Part shown: in pieces, positions 53,139 to 64,000 of the stretch | Layout of the letters: the number at the start of each line of letters is the position of its first letter | Numbering within the stretch: position 1 is the first letter of the stretch | Notes under the pieces: generated by a model | Databases searched by the model: none | Told to the model about the DNA's origin: nothing | Seen by the model: only the letters and a program-made list of their open reading frames with translations | NCBI GenBank assembly: GCA_947259765.1 | Contig: CAMYNG010000004.1 | Coordinates: 38,140-102,139 of the forward strand | DNA: 64,000 bases | Origin: an uncultured Ectothiorhodospiraceae bacterium | Lineage (GTDB): Bacteria; Pseudomonadota; Gammaproteobacteria; CAMYNG01 | Direction: 5' to 3' | Translations under genes and position numbers: made by a program

Positions 53139-53993
53139 TCAGCCCGTCACGCATTCCTTGGCTTGTAGCGTGTTGGCCATCAATGTGGCGACGGTCATAG
53201 GACCTACGCCGCCGGGTACCGGCGTGATCCAGCCTGCGCGTTGATTCGCGGGGTCGAATTCCACATCTCCCACCAGTTTGCCTGCGGCGTTTCGGTTGAT
53301 ACCGATGTCGATGACGATGGCGCCTGGTTTAATCCATTCTCCCTTAACGATACCGGGTTTGCCCACGGCGACCACGACGATATCTGCTCGGCTCACGTGA
53401 GCGGCCAGATCGGCAGTAAAACGGTGGCACGTGGTGACCGTACAACCGGCGAGCAGCAATTCCAGCGCCATGGGGCGACCGACGTGATTTGAGGCACCGA
53501 CCACGACGGCATCTTTGCCACGAATTTGCTCGCCGGTAGATTCCAGTAACGCCATCACGCCGAGCGGGGTACAGGAGCGCAACACCGGCATGCGGATTGC
53601 GAGTCGACCAATATTATAAGGGTGGAAACCATCAACATCCTTCTCCGGACGAATTCGCTCAATGACGGTTTCGGTATCGATATGTTCCGGCAGGGGAAGT
53701 TGAACCAGGATGCCGTGTACGGTGGGATCGGTATTCAGATCGTCGATGAGCTCTAACAGGGTGTTTTCTGTTGTGTTTTCATCGAGGTCGTGCGCGACAG
53801 ATATGATGCCGACTTGTTTACAGGCGAGACGTTTATTGCGCACGTAAACCTCGGACGCAGGATCACTCCCCACCAGGATCACCGCCAGACCGGGTGCGTC
53901 CCGGCCCTGTGCTACCTGTGCGGCGATACGGGTTTTCACCGTGTTGCGTAGCTGCGCCGAAATGGCTTTGCCATCTATTAGACGGGCGGTCAT
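53139..53993 (-). CDS. folD: Methylenetetrahydrofolate dehydrogenase/cyclohydrolase
   Basis: [55 protein letters not shown]. Confidence 0.97.
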   Translation of the reverse strand: MTARLIDGKAISAQLRNTVKTRIAAQVAQGRDAPGLAVILVGSDPASEVYVRNKRLACKQVGIISVAHDLDENTTENTLLELIDDLNTDPTVHGILVQLPLPEHIDTETVIERIRPEKDVDGFHPYNIGRLAIRMPVLRSCTPLGVMALLESTGEQIRGKDAVVVGASNHVGRPMALELLLAGCTVTTCHRFTADLAAHVSRADIVVVAVGKPGIVKGEWIKPGAIVIDIGINRNAAGKLVGDVEFDPANQRAGWITPVPGGVGPMTVATLMANTLQAKECVTG

Positions 53994-54197
53994 GAGTGCA
54001 TCCTCAGTTTAAACACCCGGCCGGACCGACTCTAGAGCGGTCATTCAGGTATTGTTCGAGCGTATGATCTCACGCCCAGCCAGGTTCGCCAAGCCGCATA
54101 CACGCCCGGGGGTGATGGGCTAAGATTGACGCTTGGACTTACGCTGCGTATTATCGCTCGCCGTGCGCATACCACGGCAACGTGGCGTGCGGGAATT

Positions 54198-54274
54198 CGG
54201 GGTATAGCGCAGTCTGGTAGCGCGCCTGCTTTGGGAGCAGGATGTCGGGGGTTCGAATCCCTCTACCCCGACCA
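54198..54274 (+). tRNA. tRNA-Pro(TGG)
   Basis: Cloverleaf CGGGGTA...TACCCCG-A-CCA; anticodon stem CTGCT-TTGGGA-GCAG. Confidence 0.95.
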
Positions 54275-54280
54275 TATAAT

Positions 54281-54315
54281 CAGGGCCTAGGTGCTAGGGA
54301 CGAGTTTCTAGGGGT
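54281..54315 (+). repeat. Spacer repeat copy 1
   Basis: CAGGGCCTAGGTGCTAGGGACGAGTTTCTAGGGGT after tRNA-Pro, similar to 54525-54572. Confidence 0.5.
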
Positions 54316-54438
54316 GGGTGATATGAGCTGGGCAGGTCCTCGGCGTTTCGGCGGTGTGGTAGGATCGGCGCTGACTTGTGGGGACCCGGAACTGCGCGTT
54401 ACAGGTGTCGCGGCAAGGCCGGGAAAATCGTAGGTCAA

Positions 54439-54515
54439 GCGCCTGTAGCTCATCCGGATAGAGCATCGGCCTTCTAAGCCGAGGGTAGTAGGTTCGAGTC
54501 CTACCAGGCGCGCCA
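54439..54515 (+). tRNA. tRNA-Arg(TCT)
   Basis: GCGCCTG...CAGGCGC-G-CCA; loop CTTCTAA. Confidence 0.95.
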
Positions 54516-54524
54516 AGGTAAACA

Positions 54525-54572
54525 CAGGGCCAAGGAACGAGGGCTAAGGAACGAGGGACGAGTTTCGAAGGG
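54525..54572 (+). repeat. Spacer repeat copy 2, with internal AAGGAACGAGGG duplication
   Basis: CAGGGCCAAGGAACGAGGGCTAAGGAACGAGGGACGAGTTTCGAAGGGT after tRNA-Arg. Confidence 0.5.
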
Positions 54573-54653
54573 TTGGCATTGAACCGGGGAGCGTGACGAG
54601 CCAACGGTTTTCTCGTCACTTGTACCTCGTTACTGATTTTAATGGTGAGCGTA

Positions 54654-54720
54654 GCTCAGTTGGTAGAGCCCCGGATTGTGATTCCGGTCGTCGTGGGTTC
54701 GAGTCCCATCGTTCACCCCA
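54654..54720 (+). tRNA. tRNA-His(GTG)
   Basis: G(-1)GTGAGCG...CGTTCAC-C-CCA; loop TTGTGAT. Left boundary includes the G-1 residue. Confidence 0.92.
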
Positions 54721-54799
54721 TTTTCTGCGCTTGAAACGCGTATTACCGCTATGTTTCAATGGCGCCCGGTGTGTATTCGGTGCTTGTAAAACGTAACTG

Positions 54800-54875
54800 G
54801 GGCCGTTAGCTCAATTGGTAGAGCAGTGGACTCTTAATCCATTGGTTATAGGTTCGATTCCTATACGGCCCACCA
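54800..54875 (+). tRNA. tRNA-Lys(CTT)
   Basis: GGGCCGT...ACGGCCC-A-CCA; loop CTCTTAA. Confidence 0.95.
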
Positions 54876-54969
54876 ACTTTTGCTTGCCTCACAACGGCTT
54901 TTTCCTGAATTTATACAGGGTTACAACGATTTTACCACTCACGGTATAATCGTCATTGCATCTATTATT

Positions 54970-55055
<86 letters not shown>

Positions 55056-55149
55056 GATTTTGATGCGTCCGAGACGCGTTTTCGGACTCATCGCTTTATG
55101 ACACAAAGACGAACCAGACAGCCGGTTTACGGCGAATTTTGAGGTCAAT

Positions 55150-56469
55150 ATGCAAGTTTCTGTTGAGTCCCTGAGTGATCTGCAACGGCGGTTGACCGTC
55201 GCAGTCCCGGAAGATCAAGTTGCTGACGCAGTTCACAAGCGTTTGCAGGATCTGGCGCGTACCGTCCGCTTGAAGGGCTTTCGGCCCGGCAAGGTGCCCA
55301 TGAAGGTGGTGGAAAAACGCTACGGCACCCAGGTGCGTGGCGAGGTACTCAACGATCTCATGCAAAGCACCTTTTACGAAGCCCTGACCAAAGAGAGTTT
55401 ACGCCCCGCCGGCATGCCGGATTTTGACACCGGTGATGCAACTTCAGGTGAGGGCTTTGAATACACCGCGACATTTGAAATCTATCCCGAGTTTGAACCG
55501 AGTGACGTCAGCGGCAAAAAGCTGGAGGTCCCCACGGCGGATATCGGTGACAGCGATGTGGACGAAATGATCGAAACCATCCGCAAACAACATGTCGCCT
55601 GGGAGCCAGTGGAACGCGCTGCGGAAAACGGCGATCGACTGGTGGCGGACTATGTTGGGACAATTGCCGGCGAGCCCTTTGACGGCGGTCAGGGGACAGA
55701 CGTCGCTATCGATCTTGGGCAGGGGCGCATGATAAAAGGCTTTGAAGACGGCTTGCTAGGCGTCAGCGCAGGTGACGAACGAAGTTTGGACCTGGAGTTT
55801 CCGGAGGATTATCACGCCAAGGAAGTGGCCGGTAAACCGGCAAATTTCAAAGTCAGCGTTAAACGGGTCGAAGCCGCCAGCCTACCGGAGATCGACGCGG
55901 AGCTGGCTAAACGGCTGGGTGTAGCGGACGGCGACCTGGACAAGATGCGGGACGAGATCCGTAACAGCATGCGGCGCGAACTGGAAAATTCGCTGAAATC
56001 ACAAACCAAGCAGGCCGTGATGGATCTGTTGCTCGCCGAAAATACCTTTGATGTACCAGCAGCCCTGGTCGACACCGAGGCGCAGAATCTTGCGGCGCAA
56101 ATGAGCAAGAATCTGCAGGCGCAGGGCATGGCGGCCAAGGATATCCCCGTGAATGCCGACATGTTCCGGGATCAGGCCGATCGACGCGTCAAATTGGGTT
56201 TGATACTCGCGGAATTGATTAAACAACAGGGCTTTAAGGCCGAACCTGCCAGCCTGCGCACGGCTGTTGAGGGGATCGCTGCCCCCTACGAACACCCGGA
56301 AGAAGTCGTGAAGTGGTATTATGGCGACAAGCAGCGGCTTGCCGAGGTCGAATCCATGGTGTTGGAGGAGCAGGTCGTTAATTGGGTGAGAGATAAGTCT
56401 GAACTCATTGAAAATAAAAAGAAATTTTCCGAAATCATGAACCCCGACAAAGGCGCTGAAAAGTCTTAA
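55150..56469 (+). CDS. tig: Trigger factor
   Basis: [43 protein letters not shown]; upstream of clpP-clpX-lon. Confidence 0.97.
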   Translation: MQVSVESLSDLQRRLTVAVPEDQVADAVHKRLQDLARTVRLKGFRPGKVPMKVVEKRYGTQVRGEVLNDLMQSTFYEALTKESLRPAGMPDFDTGDATSGEGFEYTATFEIYPEFEPSDVSGKKLEVPTADIGDSDVDEMIETIRKQHVAWEPVERAAENGDRLVADYVGTIAGEPFDGGQGTDVAIDLGQGRMIKGFEDGLLGVSAGDERSLDLEFPEDYHAKEVAGKPANFKVSVKRVEAASLPEIDAELAKRLGVADGDLDKMRDEIRNSMRRELENSLKSQTKQAVMDLLLAENTFDVPAALVDTEAQNLAAQMSKNLQAQGMAAKDIPVNADMFRDQADRRVKLGLILAELIKQQGFKAEPASLRTAVEGIAAPYEHPEEVVKWYYGDKQRLAEVESMVLEEQVVNWVRDKSELIENKKKFSEIMNPDKGAEKS

Positions 56470-56521
56470 AGTCGCCTCGGGTGTGACCGATAGAACCACT
56501 GATAACTGCAAAGGAGACGCC

Positions 56522-57124
56522 GTGTATTCTCAGTTAGTACCGATGGTTGTGGAACAGACCGCACGCGGAGAGCGTGCTTACGACATCTACTCACGGCTGC
56601 TTAAGGAGCGAGTGATTTTTCTGGTAGGCCCGGTAGAGGACCACATGGCCAATCTGGTGGTGGCGCAATTGCTGTTTCTTGAGTCGGAGAATCCGGACAA
56701 GGATATCCACCTGTACGTCAATTCCCCTGGGGGCTCGGTGACAGCAGGCTTGTCGATTTACGATACAATGCAGTTTATCAAACCGGATGTCAGCACCCTG
56801 TGCATCGGTCAGGCCGCCAGTATGGGGGCGGTGTTATTAGCGGGCGGGTCCGCTGGAAAACGTTTTGCGTTACCGCACTCGCGTACCATGATTCACCAGC
56901 CACTGGGCGGTTTTCAGGGCCAGGCGGCGGACTTCGAAATCCATGCCAAGGAAATACTTGAAGCGCGTGAGCGCCTCAACCGGATTCTCGCAAAGCATAC
57001 CAGCCAGTCGCTGGAAAAGATCCAGGAAGATACCGACCGGGATTTTTTTCTAAGCGCGGATGAGTCGGTGGAGTACGGTCTGATAGACGAAGTTCTGGCG
57101 GAGCGAAATTTACCTACGGAGTGA
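56522..57124 (+). CDS. clpP: ATP-dependent Clp protease proteolytic subunit
   Basis: GTG at 56522 behind [55 protein letters not shown]. Confidence 0.96.
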   Translation: MYSQLVPMVVEQTARGERAYDIYSRLLKERVIFLVGPVEDHMANLVVAQLLFLESENPDKDIHLYVNSPGGSVTAGLSIYDTMQFIKPDVSTLCIGQAASMGAVLLAGGSAGKRFALPHSRTMIHQPLGGFQGQAADFEIHAKEILEARERLNRILAKHTSQSLEKIQEDTDRDFFLSADESVEYGLIDEVLAERNLPTE

Positions 57125-57268
57125 GTGTTTTTTCACGATTTGAGAAAATCAAGGTACTGTTAACAGGATTTTGCTGGCAGAATGACAAATTAGTTTCAGA
57201 ACTTGATTATTTCGCGTAAAGCGTACATGGTAATAAATATGTGTAAGCAGTCGTAACGAGATTTGACG

Positions 57269-58549
57269 ATGAGCGACGACAAAAATACTGGTGGTGATAA
57301 CGGCAAGTTGCTGTACTGTTCGTTTTGCGGCAAAAGTCAGCACGAAGTCCGTAAACTCATTGCAGGGCCCTCGGTCTTTATCTGCGATGAGTGCGTGGAG
57401 TTGTGCAACGACATCATCCGCGAAGAGGTTCAGGAACAGACGGCTGCCGGTGCAGGAAACAAATTACCCGCGCCGCGAGAAATCAAGGAAATTCTTGACG
57501 AATACGTGATTGGCCAGCATCCGGCGAAAAAAGTTTTATCCGTAGCGGTCTACAATCACTATAAGCGCCTCGACACCGGCCAGAAAAAGGATGAAGTTGA
57601 GCTCGCCAAGAGCAATATCCTGCTTATTGGCCCGACCGGAAGCGGCAAGACACTCCTGGCAGAGACCCTGGCGCGTCTACTCAATGTTCCGTTTACCATT
57701 GCTGATGCGACCACCCTGACCGAGGCCGGTTATGTGGGTGAGGATGTTGAGAACATCATTCAAAAGTTATTGCAAAAATGCGATTACGATGTCGAACAGG
57801 CACAGACCGGTATCGTTTATATCGATGAAATAGACAAAATTTCACGCAAATCCGATAACCCGTCCATCACCCGTGATGTCTCAGGTGAGGGAGTTCAACA
57901 GGCCTTATTGAAACTGATCGAGGGCACCGTGGCCTCTGTACCGCCACAGGGTGGCCGCAAACATCCACAGCAAGAGTTCCTGCAGGTGGATACATCCAAC
58001 ATTCTGTTTGTCTGCGGTGGCGCGTTCGCAGGTCTCGATAAAATAATTCGTGATCGTTCAGAGAAGGGTGGCATCGGTTTCAGCGCCGAAGTGCATAGTA
58101 AGGAAACGCAAAAGAGCGTGACCGAGATTCTGCACGGCGTAGAACCGGAAGATCTGATCAAGTATGGCTTGATTCCCGAGTTCGTGGGTCGATTGCCGGT
58201 TGTTGCGACGCTCGACGAACTGGATGAGCAGGCACTTGTACAGATTTTAACCGAACCCAAGAACGCGCTTACCAAGCAGTACGGCAAGTTGTTCGAAATG
58301 GAAGGTTGTGACCTTGAGTTCCGTGAAGAAGCGTTACGCGCTGTGTCGCGAAAGGCCATGGAACGAAAAACCGGCGCGCGTGGTTTGCGCTCGATACTTG
58401 AGCAGGTGCTGCTTGATACCATGTACGAGCTACCTTCGATGGAAGGCGTCGACAAGATCGTTATCGACGAAAGCGTCATCAATGGAGATGGCGAACCCCT
58501 CGTGATTTATGAAGGCGCCGATCAGCGTGCCGCGTCTCTTGATGACTAG
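57269..58549 (+). CDS. clpX: ATP-dependent Clp protease ATP-binding subunit
   Basis: Zinc-binding N-terminus [13 protein letters not shown]...CDECVELC; Walker [15 protein letters not shown] at 57269. Confidence 0.97.
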   Translation: MSDDKNTGGDNGKLLYCSFCGKSQHEVRKLIAGPSVFICDECVELCNDIIREEVQEQTAAGAGNKLPAPREIKEILDEYVIGQHPAKKVLSVAVYNHYKRLDTGQKKDEVELAKSNILLIGPTGSGKTLLAETLARLLNVPFTIADATTLTEAGYVGEDVENIIQKLLQKCDYDVEQAQTGIVYIDEIDKISRKSDNPSITRDVSGEGVQQALLKLIEGTVASVPPQGGRKHPQQEFLQVDTSNILFVCGGAFAGLDKIIRDRSEKGGIGFSAEVHSKETQKSVTEILHGVEPEDLIKYGLIPEFVGRLPVVATLDELDEQALVQILTEPKNALTKQYGKLFEMEGCDLEFREEALRAVSRKAMERKTGARGLRSILEQVLLDTMYELPSMEGVDKIVIDESVINGDGEPLVIYEGADQRAASLDD

Positions 58550-58682
58550 CTCTTTACGCCGTCTGGCTGCGGACACGCGTAATTCCTGATTAATCCACGT
58601 TACTTTGGGGATTGATTCTCCGCGTTTGAAGCCCTATGTTGTAAGGGACGACCCCATGTGGGGCCAGGAGTGAGAGACCACT

Positions 58683-61106
58683 ATGTCAGATGTCATTGAC
58701 GACCAGTTATCCGTAATCCCCGTCTTGCCCCTACGCGATGTAGTGGTGTATCCGCACATGGTAATACCTCTTTTCGTCGGACGGGAAAAATCCATCAAGG
58801 CGCTTGAAGCTGCGATGGAAAACGACAAGCAAATTCTACTTGTCGCACAGAAAAGTGCGGCGCAGGACGATCCGCAACCTGACGATGTTTATCGCATCGG
58901 CACTGTTTCCAGCATTCTGCAGTTGCTCAAATTGCCCGATGGCACCGTAAAGGTGCTGGTTGAGGGAAATTCCCGCGCAAAAATCGTGCACTTTGTCGGC
59001 GCCGAAGATTATTTTACCGCCCAGGTGGTTAATGTTCAGGGGAGCGATATTGAAGATCGGGAAGCGGATGTATTGTCGCGTTCGCTGACCAGCCAGTTTG
59101 ATCAATACGTTAAGCTGAACAAAAAAGTACCGCCAGAGATTCTGACCTCGCTTTCAAGCATCGATGATCCAAGTCGTCTGGTGGATACGATTGCGGCGCA
59201 TATGTCGTTAAAAATCGACGAGAAACAGAAAATCCTTGAGATACCGGATTTACGTGAGCGGTTTGAGCATTTAATGGGTTTTCTCGAATCCGAACTCGAT
59301 CTTCTACAGGTTGAGAAACGAATTCGCGGTCGTGTTAAACGCCAAATGGAGAAAAGCCAGCGCGAGTACTATCTCAACGAACAAATGAAGGCTATACAGA
59401 AAGAATTGGGCGAAATGGAAGATGCGCCTAATGAACTCGAAGAACTTGAACAAAAGATTGATAAGGCTGGCATGAGCAAGGAGGCCAAGACCAAGGCCAA
59501 AGCAGAACTAAACAAGCTTAAAATGATGTCGCCCATGTCGGCGGAAGCGACGGTGGTGCGTAATTATCTTGATTGGCTCGTCAACGTGCCGTGGAAAAAG
59601 CGTACCAAGGTGCGTCACGATCTTGCCCAGGCTGAACAGGTGTTAGAAGAGGACCACTACGGTCTTGACAAGGTCAAGGAACGCATTGTTGAGTACCTGG
59701 CGGTGCAGCAGCGAGTGAAAAAAATGAAGGGCCCGATCCTGTGTCTCGTAGGACCACCAGGTGTCGGCAAAACCTCGCTTGGCAAGTCGATAGCCCGTGC
59801 GACAAATCGTAAATTTGTGCGCATGTCCTTGGGTGGTGTGCGTGACGAAGCCGAGATACGTGGTCACAGAAGAACTTACATTGGTTCCATGCCGGGCAAA
59901 ATCGTGCAGAACCTGTCCAAGGTCGGTACACGCAACCCGCTTTTCCTACTGGATGAGATCGATAAGATGGCGATGGATTTTCGCGGCGATCCTGCCTCGG
60001 CGTTACTGGAAGTGCTCGACCCTGAGCAGAACAACACGTTTGCTGATCACTATCTTGAAGTGGATTACGATTTATCCGAAGTGATGTTCGTTTGCACGTC
60101 GAACAGCATGAATATTCCGGCACCGCTACTGGATCGCATGGAAGTCATTCGCATAGCCGGTTATACCGAAGCAGAAAAGGTCAACATCGCGCAGCGCTAT
60201 CTGATTCCGAAACAGATAAAAGCCAACGGATTGCGGGAAGATGAAATCAGTATTGAGGAAGATGCCATTACGAGCATAATTCGCTATTACACCCGCGAGG
60301 CCGGCGTGCGCAGTCTGGAGCGTGAAGCAGCGAAAATCTGCCGCAAGGTCGTAAAGGAAATTTTACTCACCGATGGTAGCGAGCCGGTTAATGTGACGGC
60401 TGAAAATATTGGCGATTATCTTGGTGTGCAACGATTCCGATTCGGCCGCGCCGAGGAAAAGGATCAAGTTGGACAAGTCACCGGTTTGGCGTGGACAGAA
60501 GTGGGCGGAGATTTACTCACGATTGAAACCGCGGTAATGACCGGTAAGGGCAAGCACAATGTTACCGGCCAGCTTGGTGATGTCATGAAAGAATCCATCC
60601 AGGCCGCGTTGTCAGTAGTACGTAGTCGTGCGGAAATGCTTGGTATCGAACCCGAAATTTTCGAAAAGAAAGACATTCATGTGCACGTTCCTGAAGGAGC
60701 CATTCCGAAAGACGGTCCGAGTGCCGGCATCGGCATGTGTACCGCACTTGTGTCAGCTTTAACGGAAACTCCGGTGAAGGCCGACGTTGCGATGACCGGT
60801 GAAATTACATTGCGTGGTGAAGTTCTACCGATCGGTGGCTTGAAAGAGAAGTTGCTGGCCGCGCATCGCGGTGGAACCAGTATCGTCATTATTCCCGAGG
60901 AAAACCGCAGGGATCTGGAAGAGATCCCGGAAAACATTCTTGAGGATTTGGATATTCGACCGGTGAAGTGGATCGACGAAGTACTGGAACTCGCATTGCA
61001 GTCCATGCCGACTTCGATAGGTTCAAAGAACGGTGACGTTAAGGTCTCGGAAAAATCGAAATCGGCCGGGAAATCCGGTGATAACAAATCAATCCGTACG
61101 CACTGA
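58683..61106 (+). CDS. lon: Lon protease
   Basis: [42 protein letters not shown]; catalytic [20 protein letters not shown]. Confidence 0.98.
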   Translation: MSDVIDDQLSVIPVLPLRDVVVYPHMVIPLFVGREKSIKALEAAMENDKQILLVAQKSAAQDDPQPDDVYRIGTVSSILQLLKLPDGTVKVLVEGNSRAKIVHFVGAEDYFTAQVVNVQGSDIEDREADVLSRSLTSQFDQYVKLNKKVPPEILTSLSSIDDPSRLVDTIAAHMSLKIDEKQKILEIPDLRERFEHLMGFLESELDLLQVEKRIRGRVKRQMEKSQREYYLNEQMKAIQKELGEMEDAPNELEELEQKIDKAGMSKEAKTKAKAELNKLKMMSPMSAEATVVRNYLDWLVNVPWKKRTKVRHDLAQAEQVLEEDHYGLDKVKERIVEYLAVQQRVKKMKGPILCLVGPPGVGKTSLGKSIARATNRKFVRMSLGGVRDEAEIRGHRRTYIGSMPGKIVQNLSKVGTRNPLFLLDEIDKMAMDFRGDPASALLEVLDPEQNNTFADHYLEVDYDLSEVMFVCTSNSMNIPAPLLDRMEVIRIAGYTEAEKVNIAQRYLIPKQIKANGLREDEISIEEDAITSIIRYYTREAGVRSLEREAAKICRKVVKEILLTDGSEPVNVTAENIGDYLGVQRFRFGRAEEKDQVGQVTGLAWTEVGGDLLTIETAVMTGKGKHNVTGQLGDVMKESIQAALSVVRSRAEMLGIEPEIFEKKDIHVHVPEGAIPKDGPSAGIGMCTALVSALTETPVKADVAMTGEITLRGEVLPIGGLKEKLLAAHRGGTSIVIIPEENRRDLEEIPENILEDLDIRPVKWIDEVLELALQSMPTSIGSKNGDVKVSEKSKSAGKSGDNKSIRTH

Positions 61107-61209
61107 CTGCCTGTTGTCAAGGTGATTTGCCACGCGTTTCCGAAGACGGTCGCTTGACCTGTTTTCGGGGGGTTGGTATATAGTGGGAGGCTAACCAGTT
61201 TTATGACAT

Positions 61210-61236
61210 CCGCCCTTTAACGGGCGGTGTTTTCTT
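61210..61236 (+). terminator. Terminator-like hairpin after lon
   Basis: CCGCCC tttaac GGGCGG tgttttctt. Confidence 0.6.
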
Positions 61237-61273
61237 AACAGTCTCCATAAATTAAAAGAAGGGGGAGAATTTA

Positions 61274-61546
61274 GTGAACAAAGCCGAACTAATTGATGCC
61301 GTTGCCGAGGGTGCAGATATTTCCAAGGCAGCTGCAACACGCGCTGTTGATACGTTTATCGATTCCATTGAAAGTTCGCTGAAATCGGGAGATCAGGTGA
61401 CACTGGTCGGATTTGGTACCTTCTCTGTACGAGACCGGGCAGCCCGGACCGGGCGAAATCCACGCACCGGTGAACCTATTGATATACCGGCGTCAAAAAT
61501 GCCCAGCTTCAAGGCTGGCAAAGCGCTTAAGGATGCCGTAAACTAG
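61274..61546 (+). CDS. hupB: HU family DNA-binding protein
   Basis: [60 protein letters not shown]. Confidence 0.96.
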   Translation: MNKAELIDAVAEGADISKAAATRAVDTFIDSIESSLKSGDQVTLVGFGTFSVRDRAARTGRNPRTGEPIDIPASKMPSFKAGKALKDAVN

Positions 61547-61558
61547 CGCGCTTCCTTG

Positions 61559-61634
61559 GGGTGCTTAGCTCAGCTGGGAGAGCATCGCCCTTACAAGGCG
61601 AGGGTCGCAGGTTCGATCCCTGCAGCACCCACCA
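61559..61634 (+). tRNA. tRNA-Val(TAC)
   Basis: GGGTGCT...AGCACCC-A-CCA; loop CTTACAA. Confidence 0.95.
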
Positions 61635-61653
61635 TGAGCGATAACCAAGTTTT

Positions 61654-61730
61654 GGAGTGGTAGTTCAGCTGGTTAGAATACCGGCCTGTCACGCCGGGGG
61701 TCGCGGGTTCGAGTCCCGTCCACTCCGCCA
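61654..61730 (+). tRNA. tRNA-Asp(GTC)
   Basis: GGAGTGG...CCACTCC-G-CCA; loop CTGTCAC. Confidence 0.95.
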
Positions 61731-61738
61731 GGTCAGGT

Positions 61739-61772
61739 AAAAAGGGCGCGGCTTCTCAAGTCCGCCCTTTTT
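61739..61772 (+). terminator. Rho-independent terminator after tRNA-Asp
   Basis: AAAGGGCG cggcttctcaagtc CGCCCTTTTT. Confidence 0.75.
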
Positions 61773-61824
61773 GTTTGCCAGGTAGCCAATATAACTTTCA
61801 AGCGACTCATTGTTCATTTAGACC

Positions 61825-63744
61825 ATGTTGCAACTTATTCGGGATAGAGCCCAAGGCATCATCGTCTGGGTTATCGTCGGCTTAATCATTGTCACCTTCG
61901 CTCTGTTTGGTCTCGGCAGTTATATGTCCGGGGCTTCGCAATCCGTTGTCGCAACAGTCAACGGTGTTGAAATTACACAGAATCAGTTCTTACGCGCTTA
62001 TCAAAATTACCAGGATAACCTGCAGCGTATGCTGGGAGAGCGTTACAACCCGGACATGTTTCCCGAAAAACAAATGAAACAAACCGTCATTGACGGGCTT
62101 GTTACCCAGGCATTGCTTGAACAGCTTTTAAACGACGACGGTTTCGCGGCCTCACCCGCGCAAATTACAGCCAGCATAACGGCCTTAGGTGCCTTTCAGG
62201 ACGAGAACGGCAAGTTTTCCAGAGAAAGATACGATGAGCTCCTTCGGCAACAGGGAATGTCGAGTGAAATGCTGGAAGCGGATATTGCAAAGGATCTGAT
62301 GACCCAGCAGTTTAACGACGGAATTTCCGCAACGGCGTTTGCTACACCGGCAGAGGTTTTGCAAATACTTCGCCTGCAAAACCAACAGCGCGATATCGGT
62401 TACCTAATGTTTGCGGCACAGCCCTTTCAGGAAGGTATCGACGTGACCGACGCGGAGATCGAAGAGGACTATAAGTCCAATTCAGCCAGGTATATGGAGC
62501 CGGAGCAAGTCAAACTCGCGTATTTGGTTCTTGATATCGGCGATCTCGCCAAACACTTTTCGGTCAGCGATGAAGAGGTTCTTGCGGCGTATCAGCAGTC
62601 GTTGCAAAGCTATACCGTCGGTACCGAAGAGCGACGCGCGCGGCACATTCTTATCAAGGTTGACGAAGAAACCAAGGACGATGCCGCAAAGAAGCAGGCG
62701 GAAGATCTACGTGCCCGAATCAGCAGTGGCGAATCGTTTGAAAAACTGGCTGGAGAATTTTCCGCGGATCCCGGTTCGGCATCCCAAGGGGGTGATCTGG
62801 GCTTTTTCGGTCGCGGGGTTATGGACGAGGCGTTCGAAGATGCTGCGTTTGGTTTGAAGCCGGGTGAACTGAGCGAGCCTGTGCGCAGCCGATTTGGTTA
62901 TCACCTGATATTGCTCGAAGAGATAAAGGCGCCAAAAATTACACCGTTCGAACAGGTGCGCGACAAGCTGCGAAAGGAACTTCAGATACAGCAGGCGGAG
63001 CAGCGTTTCTACGAAGATAGCGAAAAATTTTACAATTTAGTCTACGAAAATCCGGATTCACTGGAGCCGGCTGCGGCTGAGCTGGGTTTGGATATACAGC
63101 ATAGCGACTGGCTAACACGCTCAGGTGGCAAAGGACTTTTTTCAGCCCGAGAATTGATTGACGCGGGGTTTTCGCCTGAGGTGCTCAAGGAAGGGCGAAA
63201 TAGCGATCTAATTCAGTTGGGCGATACCAAGCTTGTCGCACTTCGCCTCAATGACCATCAGGAAGCAATACAAAAACCCCTGGAAGAGGTCAAAGATTCG
63301 ATTCGCGAACAAATACGCGTGCGCAAGGCCGCAGAGGCGGCCTTCGCTGCAGCGGAGGAAGCCCGCAAGCGTATGCAGGATGGTGAGGATCCACAAAGTA
63401 TTGCACGTGATATGGCGCAGGCAAGCTGGACCCGAATTGGTTTGACTGGCCGAACTGATTCGGGTGCGACTGTCCCCGCCGATATTCGGCAACAGGCTTT
63501 TGCCATGCCCAGGAGTTCGGACTCGGAGCCTGTATTTGAAACCGTCCGTCTCGTGCAGGGCGATGTCGCCGTAGTGGGGGTTTTTGCGGTAAGCAACAAA
63601 ACGGAGCCTACCGAAGATCAGATCAAACAAGAACAACAACGCCTTGCGACCTCAATTGGGCAGGCCGAGTACAGCCGTGTATTGCAACAATTGCGCGAGC
63701 AGGCAAAAGTTACGATTAACCTGCCGGAAGACGAAACATTTTAA
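61825..63744 (+). CDS. ppiD: Periplasmic folding chaperone PpiD (SurA_N/PpiC domains)
   Basis: N-terminal TM; ARHILIKVDEETKDDAAKKQAEDLRARISSGESFEKLAGEFSADPGSASQGGDLGFFGRGVMDEAFEDAAF parvulin domain; downstream of hupB. Confidence 0.94.
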   Translation: MLQLIRDRAQGIIVWVIVGLIIVTFALFGLGSYMSGASQSVVATVNGVEITQNQFLRAYQNYQDNLQRMLGERYNPDMFPEKQMKQTVIDGLVTQALLEQLLNDDGFAASPAQITASITALGAFQDENGKFSRERYDELLRQQGMSSEMLEADIAKDLMTQQFNDGISATAFATPAEVLQILRLQNQQRDIGYLMFAAQPFQEGIDVTDAEIEEDYKSNSARYMEPEQVKLAYLVLDIGDLAKHFSVSDEEVLAAYQQSLQSYTVGTEERRARHILIKVDEETKDDAAKKQAEDLRARISSGESFEKLAGEFSADPGSASQGGDLGFFGRGVMDEAFEDAAFGLKPGELSEPVRSRFGYHLILLEEIKAPKITPFEQVRDKLRKELQIQQAEQRFYEDSEKFYNLVYENPDSLEPAAAELGLDIQHSDWLTRSGGKGLFSARELIDAGFSPEVLKEGRNSDLIQLGDTKLVALRLNDHQEAIQKPLEEVKDSIREQIRVRKAAEAAFAAAEEARKRMQDGEDPQSIARDMAQASWTRIGLTGRTDSGATVPADIRQQAFAMPRSSDSEPVFETVRLVQGDVAVVGVFAVSNKTEPTEDQIKQEQQRLATSIGQAEYSRVLQQLREQAKVTINLPEDETF

Positions 63745-63785
63745 CTTAACGGCAGAGGCTGCAGTGTAAATCCCGTCGGTACCCG

Positions 63786-64000
63786 ATGACTCGTTTACAA
63801 CTCCATTGGCAAATTCTTATCGCGCTTGTACTGGCAGTGCTTGTGGGGTGGGTTACTGACGAAACGACCCGTCTGTTTGGTGTTCGTGTCTATCCTTTTT
63901 TCGAGTTCTTCGGCACGCTTTTTCTCAATGCATTGAAGATGGTGATCGTGCCATTGGTGGTCTCATCCATCATTATTGGTATTGCCGGCGTCGGTAATAC
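63786..64000 (+). CDS. Dicarboxylate/amino acid:cation symporter (DAACS), 5' part only
   Basis: MTRLQLHWQILIALVLAVLVGWVT...FFGTLFLNALKMVIVPLVVSSIIIGIAGVGN; open to the window edge. Confidence 0.85.
   Translation, partial: MTRLQLHWQILIALVLAVLVGWVTDETTRLFGVRVYPFFEFFGTLFLNALKMVIVPLVVSSIIIGIAGVGN

Noticed and set aside
58600-58682. CCCCATGT upstream of lon as a sigma-32 -10 box
   Set aside because: The -10 match is good, but TTTGAAG lies about 20 nt away instead of 11-16, and CCCCATGTGGGG is also a small palindrome next to the RBS.

Overview
The window is a gammaproteobacterial-type chromosome segment. Most of it is ordinary housekeeping DNA in familiar synteny: leuC-leuD-leuB-asd-fimV-truA-trpF-trpB-trpA-accD-folC-SPOR-cvpA-purF-metZ, lpxH-ppiB-ppiA-cysS-folD, a five-tRNA cluster, tig-clpP-clpX-lon-hupB-tRNA-tRNA-ppiD. 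One accessory block lies at about 2.29-8.77 kb. It holds short, unrelated, mostly same-strand genes (LysE exporter, CDF transporter, DUF3291, GNAT, HAD, NTF2-like and unknown membrane proteins). At its left end are two well-formed integron attC recombination sites and further degenerate candidates, with no integrase visible, so I read it as a decayed CALIN (cluster of attC sites lacking an integron integrase). Features the ORF track could not show: (1) a SAM-II-like riboswitch upstream of metZ with mutually exclusive antiterminator and terminator arms; (2) a 195-bp element with 29-bp near-perfect terminal inverted repeats and four internal stem-loops between leuC and leuD; (3) a canonical MerR-type operator between tandem merR and merA genes, with no merT or merP; (4) seven tRNAs; (5) partial genes at both window edges (FliK-like on the minus strand at the left, a DAACS-family symporter at the right). 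A PstS-like binding protein paired with a GGDEF-EAL protein and a complete AmmeMemoRadiSam gene set are also present. All assignments come from reading the sequence; no database search was run.
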